A DNA stretch of 64,000 nt from the NCBI GenBank assembly GCA_022836615.1, contig MU405223.1:62001-126000 (forward strand), given 5' to 3'. Source of the stretch: Annulohypoxylon bovei var. microspora. Lineage: Eukaryota; Ascomycota; Sordariomycetes; Xylariales; Hypoxylaceae. The stretch's first letter is position 1, and every line of letters begins with the position of its first letter. Shown one piece after another: positions 42,586 to 53,867 of this stretch. A model generated the notes under the pieces. That model searched no databases, was not told the origin of the DNA, and saw only the letters and a list, made by a program, of their open reading frames with translations. The translations under genes were made by a program, and so were the position numbers.

Positions 42586-45500
42586 ATGGCGGATATTCGT
42601 TCTTTCTTCGGGCCTAAGGGCGGTGCCGCAGCACCTTCGAAGCCAGCTCCAAAGAAGGTGAAGGTAGAAGAAGAACCTAGTAAGAGACGTAGCAGTACGC
42701 GCCCCTCAGCTTCTAATCATAGCCACGCTAATGATAACTACTAGAAGTACGAAAGGTTGTAGACGATAGTGATGAGGACGAAGATGCAGTCGTTGAGTAA
42801 GTAGATAGCTTATCAACGAGGATGTTAATCGGACGGAAGCTGAACTAGCTATTAAGGACGAAGAAACCAGCTACTCGGTCTACTCCAAGAAAGAAGGCGG
42901 CGTGAGTAGTATTCTTGTCTCAAGTCAAACCTATCTATACTAAACTGAAATCTAGTGTTAGCGACGAGAAGACCCAGGGGACTGCTACTACAGCAAGTGA
43001 ATACTTTGCTTCAAGCAAGTCAAAGAATCAACCAGCTGCGAAGCCCGATACCAAGCCACAGCCGAAACCTAAAGTTGAGATACGGTCGAGTCCTAGAAAG
43101 AAGAAAACTGTTATGAAAGAAGATGTGGTCATGAGCAAGAACAATGATACCCAACTCAAGAAGCGTTCTTCAACTAAACCCAAACGACATGACCCGGAAG
43201 ACGAGGATGATGCTTTCATGGATGACGATGGAGATGCTGGAGACGACATTTTCGCTGCAGATGCAAGGGGTCGTAATAAAAGAAAAAACGATGATTACGC
43301 CGAGGAGGATAGCGAAGAAGATTTTCTACCGAAGCCCAAACGACTTGCTTCTCGTAGCAAACCAGCTGACCAAGATGAGAAGCCTATTGCGTCAAAGTCT
43401 GTAAAGAATGGCGCAACTTCGACTTCGACCAAGAAGAGAAAGACACCGGAGGCCGCATCTAGTGAAGATGACGATGACGAAGATGAGCCCCCGTCTCGTA
43501 AGAAACCAGCAGCGAAGAAACCGAGAGCCCCGAGAGCGAAGAAGGCGGATGAATCAGAACCTGCAGAGATTCAATCGATCTTGGATGATATCCCTACAGT
43601 TAGACCGCCAACACCACCAGCCAAGGACCCAGATGCCAAATTTGACTGGAGAAAGGCCGCAGCAGGGGGAGGAAATACTGGTCCCCCACCAAATCCTTCC
43701 TTAGAATTGCCCGAAGGAGAGGAAGACTGCCTTTCTGGTCTGACATTTGTTTTTACTGGGCAGTTGTCTACCATTGCACGCGAGGAAGCGCAGGCCCTGG
43801 TGAAACGATATGGGGGGAAAATTACTGGCGCTCCAAGCAGCAAAACGAGCTACGTAGTTCTGGGTGAGGATGCCGGACCCAGCAAACTTGCTAAGATTCG
43901 CCAGCATGGTACAAAGACTATCAACGAAGAGGGCTTATTTGAGCTTGTTCGTCGCCTACCAGCCGGCGGTGGTACCGGAAAAGGTGCAGAGAAAATCCGA
44001 GAGAAGCGGAAGCTGGAAGAAGAAAAAATCAAACAGCAAGCCGCGGAGATGGAGAAGGAAGAAAAGATGCGAAAAGCAGAAGCAGAGAAAGCACGAAAAG
44101 CAGCCGCCGCACGCGGTGCTGGCGGCCCTGCTCCGCCTCCTCCGGCCCCCCTTTCTCAGCTTTGGACGGTGAAATATGCTCCAACCCAGCCAAGCCACAT
44201 CTGTGGTAATAAGGCCGCTGTCGAGAAGATCCAGAGCTGGCTAAAAAGCTGGCCTAAACATCGTAAATACAACTTCCAAAAACGAGGGGCAGATGGTATG
44301 GGCGGCGCCCGTGCTATCATCGTCTCCGGCCCCCCAGGCATTGGCAAGACAACAGCAGCGCACCTAGCCGCCAAGCTTGAAGGATACGACGTTTTAGAGA
44401 GCAACGCCAGTGACGCGCGTAGCAAAAAACTCGTAGAATCAGGCGTCAGCGAGGTTATGAATAACACGTCCCTGCTTGGTTACTTTGCTGGAGACGGGAA
44501 GAAGGTCGATAAGGAAAAGAAGAATATCGTCCTTGTCATGGACGAAGTCGACGGAATGTCGGCTGGCGACCGTGGAGGTGTGGGTGCTCTTGCAAAGTTC
44601 TGTAAAAAGACCGAAGTGCCTCTTATTCTGATCTGCAACGAGCGAAAACTGCCGAAGATGAAACCCTTCGATTTTGTGACATTTGACATCAAATTCCAAC
44701 GACCAACAGTTGATCAGATCCGCTCCCGAATGATGACTATCTGCCACCGAGAAGGGCTGAAGCTGTCTCCACAAGTACTCGATGCCCTCGTCGAAGGCAG
44801 CAACCGGGATATTAGACAGATCGTTAACATGCTATCCACAGTCAAGCTAGACCAATCGTCAATGGACTTCAATCAGAGCAAGGACATGTCAAAGGCCTGG
44901 GAGAAGTCAATTGTATTAAAGCCGTGGGATATCTGTCAGAAGATGCTTGGTGGTGGTCTCTTCTCCCAGGCTAGTAAGGCGACCCTCAACGACAAGATTG
45001 AGCTCTACTTCAACGATCACGAGTTCAGCTATCTGATGATACAAGAGAACTATCTTCGAACCAAGCCGGCCATCCTGAACCAGAACCAGTATAATAAACG
45101 CGAGCAAAACCTGAAGGCTCTGGAAATGGTCGATAAGGCAGCAGAGAGCATCAGCGATGGTGACCTGGTAGACCGGATGATTCACGGTCCACAACAACAC
45201 TGGAGCTTAATGCCCACTCATGCGATCTTCAGCACGGTCCGACCAGCTAGCTTTGTGGCTGGCCAGTTGATAGGGTCGAACTTCACCTCCTGGCTTGGCA
45301 ACAACAGTAAATATGGCAAGTTGGGTAGATATATCCGCGAAATCCATTCGCACATGCGACTTAGATCATCTGGCGACCATCACGAGATTCGTCAACAATA
45401 CCTGCCGGTGCTTTGGGCACAGCTCATTAAAAGACTCGCCGACGAAGGCAAGGAGTCCGTCGAGGAAGTTATTAAACTCATGGACAGTTACTTTCTCACT

Positions 45501-45968
45501 AGAGAGGACTTTGATTGTATTAAAGAACTCGGCGTCGGTCCTCAAGACGAAGAGCATGTCAATATTGACACCCAAACCAAGGCTACTTTTACGAGATTGT
45601 AAGTCGAATATGTGCAGTAGAGATCAATTCCTAGGCTAATGCGTATTAGGTACAACGTAATGTCCCATCCAATTCCCTTCATGAAGGCTAGCAGTGTGGT
45701 GGCTCCGAAGCAGGCGGCGAAAGACAAACCGGATCTCGAGGAGGCAATGGACGAAGAAGATGACGATGTGGAAGTGGTCGAGGCTGCTGAAGCTGTCGAT
45801 GATGACGATGTCGATATCGAGAAGGACAAGTATATTAAAAAGCCAAAGGCCAAAGGTGGAAAGAAGGGTGGAAAGAAAGCTGCCAAGGCCGAAGATGGCG
45901 AAGATGAAAAGCCAGCCAAGGGACGTAAGAGTAAGGCTAGTGGAGGAAAAGGCAAGGCAAAAAAGTGA
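42586..45968 (+). CDS. rfc1: Replication factor C large subunit Rfc1
   Basis: Large subunit of the RFC clamp loader. Exons 42586-42679, 42745-42796, 42857-42901, 42956-45598 and 45650-45968 give 1,050 aa; all joins are GT/AG and in frame. The N-terminus MADIRSFFGPK resembles the PCNA-interacting motif at Rfc1 N-termini. Residues 40-260 are Lys/Asp/Glu/Ser rich with many basic clusters, typical of its nuclear, disordered N-region. The BRCT domain is at about 321-400 (SGLTFVFTGQLSTI). The AAA+ module has Walker A GPPGIGKTTAAHL at 522-534 and Walker B VLVMDEVDGM. The Rfc1 signature SNASDARSKK is present. The C-terminal collar domain is followed by an acidic then Lys-rich tail (KPKAKGGKKGGKKAAK). 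Three short exons lie at the 5' end. Confidence 0.96.
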
Positions 45969-46599
45969 GAACCCTACCACACATTAAGATTTAACAATGT
46001 GAACGAAGCTTGCATTGCTTTGCTATCAATAGCTACCTATTTACTAGGCCTCAGGCGAGCATGCATATTATAGTGGATGATGAAGGTGATAATACACTGA
46101 TGTTTTTGAGATCATGAATTTAGGGGTAAAGGGGCTCCAAAAGGCCCCCCTCCGTATGTCGATTATTCTATACTACTTTTATACCTACACAGATGCTTTA
46201 TATATACTGATTAATACATTTTACGAGCGGTATTGGAGTGACGTCCTAAAAATCTAGGTAGGTATGTCCTCGTCAGCGGTATAGTACACAGCTGTTAACA
46301 CCCCGATAATACATTCACACGTGTACCTTATGTACTTCACGCTGTATCGACGCCGGTTGCTTAGCAACTCTATCTCGGTAGGTACCTTGAACAGTCGTTT
46401 TCTGCCTTGACCTACCGTAGAGCAAAGTGGTCATGAGGATTCCTGGCGAGTATTAAAAAAAAAGATCTCGTCTTCATTTCACTTCTTTTCTTTCACTCCT
46501 CACAACCGTCAAAGCATAAGTTTAGATGAAACGATACAAAATATCTAATCCGAGTCTTCGATTTTTCCTTCGTCAATTCATTGTTTGAGACTAGCCAGC
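45969..46599. other. Intergenic, no gene seen
   Basis: About 630 bp: RFC1 3' UTR and the promoter of the next gene. CTAGGTAGGTA words near 46253-46264 and 46377; an A-run and CT-rich leader before 46600. Confidence 0.55.
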
Positions 46600-48663
46600 A
46601 TGTCTGGTAACCACCCGCAAAACCCTTACGAGGGACCGGACTGTAAGTTTTCCTCAAGCCCGATTTCTACTCAACATTGCAATAAACTAACTTTCTGTAT
46701 GCAGGGGCCTCGCGTAGGGCTCGTCTAATTAGCCGCGTAGAATTCCACCCGGGCGACGCCAGTCGTAATTTGGTATTTTACACCAATTTGGAATCTGAGC
46801 CGGCATCCAGAAGCAAGAACCACGGGCCCGCCACGAATATGGAGGGCGCAAACGAAGAAGCTGGTCCTAGCCAGCCTCCCAATGTCCCTGCTAGCTTTAC
46901 AAGAGCTTATACTGCTCTTCGGGGCCCTGTCCAGGGCCAAGAAGGATATCCGCTCGCCGAGTGGATGCGCCAGACAGGAGGCCGGTACGTTATCTACTTA
47001 TATCTATCCTGTATCCCTTGACTATAAGGGTATTCCCATATAAATATATCACTAACATTTACTTCTAGTACCAACCTGCCTACTATCCCGCCTACCGACC
47101 CTCTGCCTGCTGGAGTTCCTGAGCATCCCGGCTGGGACGATGATTCTGACGATGTAGAAGGATCCGGACCTAGCGGACGAATCTCCCCGGGAACCTTCCT
47201 CGCCTTTGCCCAAGGTGCGAAGCGTTCGGCAACAGATCACCTCAAGGATCCCGAAGATGTAAGTTATTTTATTTATTTTCCTTTTTCTTTCCCATCTTTC
47301 CTTACAGCTCTAAAATATTTATAACTTGATTGCTGACCCAAACAGGTTCTGGCCAAGCAAACACGTACTCGCCCCGAGGGGCCCTCCGCGGTGCGTGGGG
47401 ACAAGTTTCCCGAATATATTTTTGAGGCAAAGTCACAGGTCGACGAGACCACCGGTCTGCAAATCTCTCCCGAGTACAACGTCCCCACCAGCCCGTCCAT
47501 GGTCTACACTCCACCTGGAGTTTCTGATATGCCGTACAAGACGGTCAACTTCATTGAAATGTACACCCGCATGCATCCCACTCCGCATGGCCTCATGGGC
47601 TTGCCACCCGCTGGCACCAACGAGCATTACGCCTATGTAAGAACAACTCCTAACACTCTCTCCTGGCCAACATGAGTCATTTCATTTCATTTCATTTTTC
47701 ATTTTATTAAACTATTACTAACGTGTCTTCCACTAGACCGAAGTAGCACGCGCTGCTGCAGAGAATGGCGATCAGCCTCCTTCTGAAGCTGCCGATCAGC
47801 TCCAGAACTACTTCCAGATCCAGTACAAAGCGATCGAGCAAGTGAACGCCGAGGACAGGGAGCACAACGCCATCATCGAGGCGCAGCAGAAGTACATCAA
47901 GAAGCTCGAGGCCGAACGCGAAGCCCTCCAGTCCACGTACATCCCCCTGCTGCAGATCCGCCGCCACATGCGCGACTCGCAGCGTATGGTCGAGGAGATC
48001 GAGGCCCAGCGTCTAGTTGCCCGCCAGGAGCGCATCCGTGAACACCTGGTCAACCACGTTCAGGATACCCGCATGCGACATGATACTGCGCTCATGCGTG
48101 TCAACGAGTCCAAGGCGAAGCGTATCCGCCAAGAGACCCAGATCAAGCGTCTTGAGCAGGAGATTGCCGAAGAGTGTCTTGGCGTCGGCAAGAGCTGCCC
48201 CCAGGAAGTCTACGACGAGGTCAACGGCGTTAGCAACGCCAGCGGCACCAACGTCCCTCTCCCGGAGAGGCCCTCTACCAGTGGCCGTCCCCAGATGTCT
48301 CTCTCGAGTCTCCGCCACCCCGTCTCCGTCTTCGAGCCTGGCTCAACAGCCTCTACTCGACAGGGTCATGTCTCCAGTGACAACCTGTACGACGCGTCTC
48401 CCAAGAAGACGGCGACGGCAAGTCTTAAGAAGAAGGTGGCAAGCCCCAAGGGCAAGTGGGTTCCCCGTGGTAGTTACGAATTCAACCCCGGTTTTGCTCG
48501 TACCATTTCGCATAGTAGCAGCATGTCCCACCTGAACCAGAGCGACTCGGACGACAACGACGATGCCGCCGGCCCTTCTGCGAAGAAGGAGAAGCACAAC
48601 ACGTCACCCCATGCTCACGATGAGCAGACCGGCGAGAGCTCTAAGCAGGATAAATCCTCTTAG
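46600..48663 (+). CDS. Hypothetical coiled-coil protein, 576 aa
   Basis: Five exons (46600-46642, 46705-46984, 47069-47258, 47346-47636, 47737-48663) join in frame to give 576 aa. The N-terminal half is Pro/Gly/Asp rich (PTIPPTDPLPAGVPEHPGWD, DDDSDDVEGSGPSGR) and probably disordered. Residues about 298-420 form a long charged helix predicted as a coiled coil (QKYIKKLEAEREALQ, EIEAQRLVARQERIREHLVN, KRLEQEIAEE). The C-terminal 130 residues are Ser/Lys rich with acidic clusters. There is no signal peptide or membrane helix. I do not recognise a named family; a scaffold or nuclear role would be guesswork. Confidence 0.8.
47677..47703. repeat. CATTT microsatellite in intron 4
   Basis: About five units of TTTCA/CATTT inside the last intron of the coiled-coil gene. 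Confidence 0.88.
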
Positions 48664-48994
48664 GCCCGCCTATTTTTCAAACCCCCGCGGCATGGATCAT
48701 AGTTCGTACACATTCGTGTGTACCATCAAGTGATACCTATACGTCGCCCTTAGTTAGTTTCGGTTTACGGTTTTCGAGTCTCGTGTTGATACCGTCTTGC
48801 GCACATAAACCACGCTAGCTGAGCACACATTGGTCATAGTGTGTAGCCGCCCGTGGTCCGAACATGTCCGCCTTACGTCCTCCTTGGACCCCGATCAGCT
48901 TGTCCCTTTAGACTCACGTTGGACTATACAACGTGTGCTATTTGGGCTCTCTCGATCGCCTCTCTTATACCAACGATTACCATTCTTGGCCCGT

Positions 48995-49155
48995 TGGCCC
49001 TGGGTTGTGACTGGCCCCGACTTTTCAACAGAACTGTCTAAAGCAGCGAAGCTTATAGGTTGTGACTCACCTAGACTGATGTCTAAAGCAGCGGAGTATA
49101 TGGGTTGTGACTCGCCCGGATGGTCCAATGGAATCTCCAAAGCAGCGGAGCAACT
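48995..49155. repeat. Imperfect tandem repeats, about 45-55 bp period
   Basis: GGTTGTGACT occurs at 49003, 49058 and 49103, and the word AAAGCAGCG with variants near 49040, 49085 and 49139. These interleave to give about three degenerate copies. One forward frame translates the units as SKAAKLIGCDSPR-like repeats. Confidence 0.8.
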
Positions 49156-49449
49156 TTTGTACCACCACCCTCCTCATGTACACTAGTTTTCCCCCTTCAT
49201 AGGACCTCGAGTCTATTCGCATAAAATGCAAAAATTCCCCCCTCAAACCTACCATGCCTCTCAGTTTCTCGTGATTCGCAGTAGTAGAGCATTAATGTCC
49301 ACAATCGTAATTGGAAGTGCTGAAGTATTTATTATGCGACTCGTACACAGTAGGGCAAGCCGCCGCAAGCATCTTCGATCCGAAAAAAACCTATGAAATC
49401 AAGGGTCTCCTTAGTTGTAAAGGCCTGAGCCGACCTCTCCTATAACTCC

Positions 49450-49472
49450 AATACAATACAATACAATACAAT
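49450..49472. repeat. AATAC microsatellite
   Basis: About four and a half AATAC units in intergenic DNA. Confidence 0.9.
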
Positions 49473-49632
49473 GCAGTTACGGCCTCTTAAAGAATCCTAT
49501 TAGACTAACTAGTAAGGCGATACCCAGCCTTGTTCAGCATCGGGCACACACGCAGATTCGAGAATCGTAGCCAATCTGCGGCAGGTATCACCAAGGCCTC
49601 GACCCTTAACATCGAAGTCCGCACCATAGCCC

Positions 49633-50976
49633 TTAATAGCGGTAACCATTCTCCTCCTCCTCCATCAGCTCCCGCGTGTAACAGCTGTACTCCGTCCTCA
49701 TAGTCTGGGCATCGACCTCGCTGCGCGTGCCCTGGCCGAGCAGCCTCTCGGCGGTGAATTCGATTTGGTAGTCGTTTATGAAGCCCTCGATCCGTCCGTC
49801 GCCCAGGAACCTGGCCCATCCGCGGTTGCGGTCGCCGTAAAGGACACTGGAGAGCCCCTCGTCTCTGCCGCGCCACGTGAAGTCCACCGGGTCGAGCGAG
49901 GACGCGTAGGGGCGCTGCTCGATCTTGAAGACCCCGCGCACGGCGATGAAGTCGAATGTGCCCCACAGCTGGTTGCCGCCGAGCGTGAGCACGAGCTCGA
50001 GGTCGCTTTCCTGGCCCAGCATCGGGCAGGTGACGGCGTAGCGCCCGTTGAGCAGGCCGAGGGGCTTGAGGTCGGGGACGTCGTCCGAGCCGTCGCGCTT
50101 GATGTAGTAGTTCGGCGACGTGCCCCAGGGCCGAGCTTCCTCGACCCTGCTCGCGAACGGGCGGCCGCGGACGGGGCTCGACTGGTACACGCGGCGCGCG
50201 GTCTGGATGGGCCGCGACGGGGCTGGGCTTGACAAGGGTGCCGCGGCGTTGCTGCTGCTGCGACCGGGACCTTGGTGCAGACCGCCGCGGCCGCGGGCTG
50301 CGCGGCCTCTGGCGGCGGGGCTAGATGGGGTGGGTTTAGAAGACGAAGGTGCTGCTTTCTTCTGAGATGAAGCTGGGGCCTTAGTCTTGGCCTTGATTGT
50401 ACCAGAAGGAGTGGCCTTTGGGGTAGCCGTAGTCTTCGTAGTCTTTGTAGTCTTTGTAGTCTTTGTAGTCTTAGATAGCGTCGCGGCTTTGGTAGTCGTC
50501 GTCTTGGCCTTCTTGGCTGCGCTGTTGGCCGAGACGGTGATGTTGATACCGCCGACGTTGACGGTCAAATCAACGGTGGAATCTTCGGCCTTGCGCTTTG
50601 TGGACTTGGTTGCGGACGCCGACGCCGAGGTGCCCTTAACGGTCTTCTTCTTGGCCTCACGCTCGTTCTTCGTCCACTCCTTCTTGAGCTCGGACTCTAA
50701 CTTCTGGATGTGAGACGGGACCGAGAGCTTGCCTCCGTTGACGGCATCAAATAGGCGCATACGGGCTACGGCCTTAGTCTTGGAGGGCTGTATGCCGTAG
50801 TGGATACATTGAGCCTCAAACCAATGAGCAGGATGGTCCTTGTCGGAGCCGGACTTGAAGTGGTCCTTGAGCTCTACTACAGTAGCACGCCGATGACGAT
50901 TGTGGCCGCTAGACTCGGCGAATAGGTCTCCGGCGTAAGAGAACCCGTCCTTCGAGCTGGCCGGTGCGAACGACAT
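49633..50976 (-). CDS. Hypothetical basic, probably nuclear protein, 447 aa
   Basis: Single-exon gene of 447 aa. The N-terminal 100 residues look folded and include AQCIHYGIQPSKTKAVARMR followed by LFDAVNGGKLSVP, a short helix-turn-helix or SAP-like stretch. Residues 100-290 are low complexity and Lys/Ser/Thr/Pro rich, with KTT triplets repeated five times (about 169-183), and an RG-rich patch ARGRAARGRGG (222-232). The C-terminal 150 residues form a compact domain (YAVTCPMLGQESDLELVLTL, GNQLWGTFDFIAVRGVFKIE) rich in beta-strand patterns, ending in an acidic EEEEN stretch. The basic central part suggests nuclear localisation and nucleic-acid binding, which is inference. No named family recognised. 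Confidence 0.82.
   Translation of the reverse strand: MSFAPASSKDGFSYAGDLFAESSGHNRHRRATVVELKDHFKSGSDKDHPAHWFEAQCIHYGIQPSKTKAVARMRLFDAVNGGKLSVPSHIQKLESELKKEWTKNEREAKKKTVKGTSASASATKSTKRKAEDSTVDLTVNVGGINITVSANSAAKKAKTTTTKAATLSKTTKTTKTTKTTKTTATPKATPSGTIKAKTKAPASSQKKAAPSSSKPTPSSPAARGRAARGRGGLHQGPGRSSSNAAAPLSSPAPSRPIQTARRVYQSSPVRGRPFASRVEEARPWGTSPNYYIKRDGSDDVPDLKPLGLLNGRYAVTCPMLGQESDLELVLTLGGNQLWGTFDFIAVRGVFKIEQRPYASSLDPVDFTWRGRDEGLSSVLYGDRNRGWARFLGDGRIEGFINDYQIEFTAERLLGQGTRSEVDAQTMRTEYSCYTRELMEEEENGYRY
50428..50473. repeat. Coding 9-bp repeat (Lys-Thr-Thr units)
   Basis: Five 9-bp units (GTAGTCTTT and one variant on the plus strand) code for consecutive KTT triplets in the basic hypothetical protein. 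Confidence 0.9.
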
Positions 50977-51753
50977 GATTGCGCGATGTTGTTGGATACT
51001 CGTATTTATTTACTTGACGAGCCAAAACAAAACAAATAAAGAATGAAATGAAGTGAAGTTGGAAGAAAGTTTGTCGTCACCCAATAAGTCCAGGCGTTTG
51101 GTTCATGCGTCCGGGTCATGCGTGGGTACCCTGTTGGCCTGTGCTCTCTTCCAATCAATCGTAGCCCTGGGTATTTATCTAGTAGTATTTAGCTTTCTCA
51201 TACGAAGCTTGAAGTGATACAGTGATATAACTGTATTATACCTAGGTTACAGAAGTACTTTTGGTTGCTATTGGTGACCGAATTTAACTAAATGGGTCGA
51301 ACCGCTCAGGCTGTTACTATGTATGTGTTAGCACATTTAACCCAAGGCGCTATGGAAATTAGTACAATTATGACCCTAGCACGATAAACACATATGGACA
51401 ATTGCGTTGTTTGCGTACCTCGAATGTCGGATACGAGGAGGATATATTCATTAGATTCCTAGGTAGGTCGCCCTTATCCTTATTGTGCAAACCTGCTTCG
51501 CACATCATAAACCCCCACCCCCCCTAGAATCCTATATAAATCGAGAAGCTGTGTGGTATGGACAGCTATGCCATAACATGTGTACTATGCAAGTAGTCGT
51601 CTCCGCCGGCCGCCTTTTCGTGAGAGGAGCATTTTTATATACATTACCCAACGCCGATCTCATCGTGATGGTGGTGTACAAGGTCTTTTTTGATATTATA
51701 CAGTGGTGAGTAATTTGAGTAATTGATCGTCATCATTCAAGTCGTCATGTCGT
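50977..51753. other. Intergenic, no gene seen
   Basis: About 780 bp: promoter of the 447-aa protein and 3' flank of GrpE. CCTAGG words near 51240 and 51458. Short frames only. Confidence 0.55.
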
Positions 51754-52563
51754 CTATTGGCTCTTGACTACGCCAACCTTGGCGGCTCGAAGAACCCTTC
51801 CGTTCAACTTGAATCCCTTCTGCTGGACATGGAAGACGGTGTTGTCCTCCTTCCCGGGCATAGGGGTCATGAAGGTCGCCTCATGCTCGTTAGGATTGAA
51901 CTTCTCTCCTTCGGGACTGAACCGCTCCAAACCATGCTTCTGTAAGGTCTGAAGCATGTTTGTTTCGGTCATCTTAACACCTTCATAAAAGTTGATTAGA
52001 TCCTCGTTCTTTTTATCTTCTTCCGTCTTGAGCTTTTCTTGGCCCATTATTAGAGCTCTATCCAGATTGTCGACACTATCTACCAAATCCTTGGCAAACT
52101 TCTGGATGGCAAAGTCGCGTGCAGACTTCATGTCCCTCTGTGTTCGATCTTGGAGGTTGCGAAAGTCGGCTACTGACCGAACGTACTTGTCCTATATAAA
52201 CTATTAGACTCTTACATCAACACGACTGTACTACGCATTTGGCGTACTCACCTTCCATTCAGCAGCTTCCTTCTCTTTAGCTTCCAGCTTCTTTCTGAGC
52301 TCCGCTTCAACATCTGACGGCGCATTGGTAGTTTCATTCTCCTTGGCCTCTTTAGTCTGTGCTTGAGTAGTAGGTTCCTCGCTTTCCTTCTTCGCTGCTG
52401 TCTCCGCCTGGTCGCTATACCATCTTAAACTTGGCAGCATTGCGGAACGCAAGGAAGTTGAGGCTGCCGGAGAAAATTGTGTCCGTAATAAAGGCCGTCG
52501 CAGAACTGTTCTTGAGCTGGACGATACAGCTCTGGATGACCTAAAAATAACCTGTTTTAACAT
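51754..52563 (-). CDS. mge1: Mitochondrial GrpE nucleotide-exchange factor (Mge1 type)
   Basis: Nucleotide-exchange factor for mitochondrial Hsp70, working in protein import and folding in the matrix. Exons 52563-52252 and 52191-51754 give 249 aa. The N-terminus (MLKQVIFRSSRAVSSSSRTV) is Arg/Ser rich without acids, a matrix presequence. A Lys/Glu-rich helix follows (VEAELRKKLEAKEKEAAEWK), the start of the GrpE dimerisation coiled coil, which continues across the intron as DKYVRSVADFRNLQDRTQRD. The C-terminal beta-wing domain carries FNPNEHEATFMTPMPGKEDN and the terminal GRVLRAAKVGVVKS, close to the GrpE family signature. The frame continues upstream of 52563 without another ATG. Confidence 0.95.
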
Positions 52564-53867
52564 TATTTTGGATATGAGGTGTATGACATTCAAGAGGGGA
52601 ACTTGAAAGGTCGCGTGATTATGTTGGTGGAAAGTGATTAAATCCTCTTATGATGCACAAGATGGAGGCGATACAACATTGAAATAAATTTTTGGTTAAG
52701 CGGAGCTTTGCCTATTGGCCCTCCTGGGTGTCACTTGCCGGTGGAACATTGACGGCTGACGGTGGCTGTTGCCGCTTGGAGGGGCACCGGGTTTCTGCCT
52801 AGCGCCACCGCCCGTGCAAGCTCCACCCCTGGCTATATAAGAAAATTTCCCCTCCCAAATCTTGCAATCTTTTTTCTTCTTTTCTTCTTCAGCTCTCTTT
52901 GCCTTTTGGCTTAGATCAAGTGTAGTATCTGTTCTTTTCAGTTTAATCTCTGAAAGAGTCCTACTTGGACTCAATCGTGATTATTCTAATTTTTATACTA
53001 AGGGAGCGCATCCTCTGTGCTTGCGCATGATCACTCCCACTGTGTCCCTGGTATTACACTGCCTCCAGGTGACGCGAATTTTCATTGCTATCTTTGGCTT
53101 GTCCAAAGTTGCGAAGAGGGTTCAGTATTGACGCTGATCACAGACATCTCTAGATTATATTTATCTACACTAGCTACCTGGTAGTCTCTAAGGTGTATAA
53201 TTTCTAACTTCCATTGCGTTTGTGCCCTCGGCAGCTGCTTGAGTAGAGATGTAGATGCCTACCTCTAGATAGCTAGTATTAAATAGGCCTATTATATAGG
53301 TAGCAAGAGTAATAAATCCGTGTAGCTTGTCTCAGAGTACTATCTTCATATTCGTTTAATTCACTACACCACTAAGTAATTCAAGTAATAACTAATATAA
53401 CTACCTACATAGGTATATTTATCCATGGATGGGATTTCACGATAACTTCAATGTTTTAGGTACCTCAACTGCTAGGTCCCTGCCCGCTAGCATCATTGTC
53501 CGGTACGTACCTACCTAGGTACATAGGTACCATACCCCCATGTGCCTTGCATCAACCTTTCGCACATACCACTAATACAATAAAGGCTTGGCGCGTTTAC
53601 GCTCTACACAAGGCCCACCATACACCTGCCGTAGCCCTGGAGCTGATCCATCTGTCTTTTGGGACCTTTCAGCCTTGGAAACTTTTGTAAATCTCCCGTT
53701 CTTTGACACAATACAAGAACAGCCGCATACGAAAGAACAAGCCACCTCTCTCCGTCTTTGCAGCGCAATATCATCAAGATAATACAGCTTCCACAGATCT
53801 TCATTTATACAGCTGCTTTTACGTTAAATAATATTCCCACAGCCAGTCGCGCTGTGTTGTCGCCACG
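52564..53867. other. Intergenic between divergent genes, no gene seen
   Basis: About 1.3 kb holding the promoters of GrpE and Rpb3. The 92-codon minus-strand frame at 52696-52974 has no family features. A dense cluster of TACCTACCTAGGTACATAGGTAC words lies at about 53500-53530, with others near 53405 and 53458. Confidence 0.55.

Larger units (their letters stand above)
48664..49632. other. Intergenic between convergent genes, with imperfect tandem repeats
   Basis: About 970 bp of shared 3' flank. Imperfect repeats lie at about 48995-49155 and a small AATAC microsatellite at 49450-49472. No supported gene. Confidence 0.55.

Noticed and set aside
9584..45968. Functional clustering of clamp-loader genes
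   Set aside because: Rfc5-type and RFC1 genes lie 32 kb apart with many unrelated genes between them; co-location is probably coincidence.
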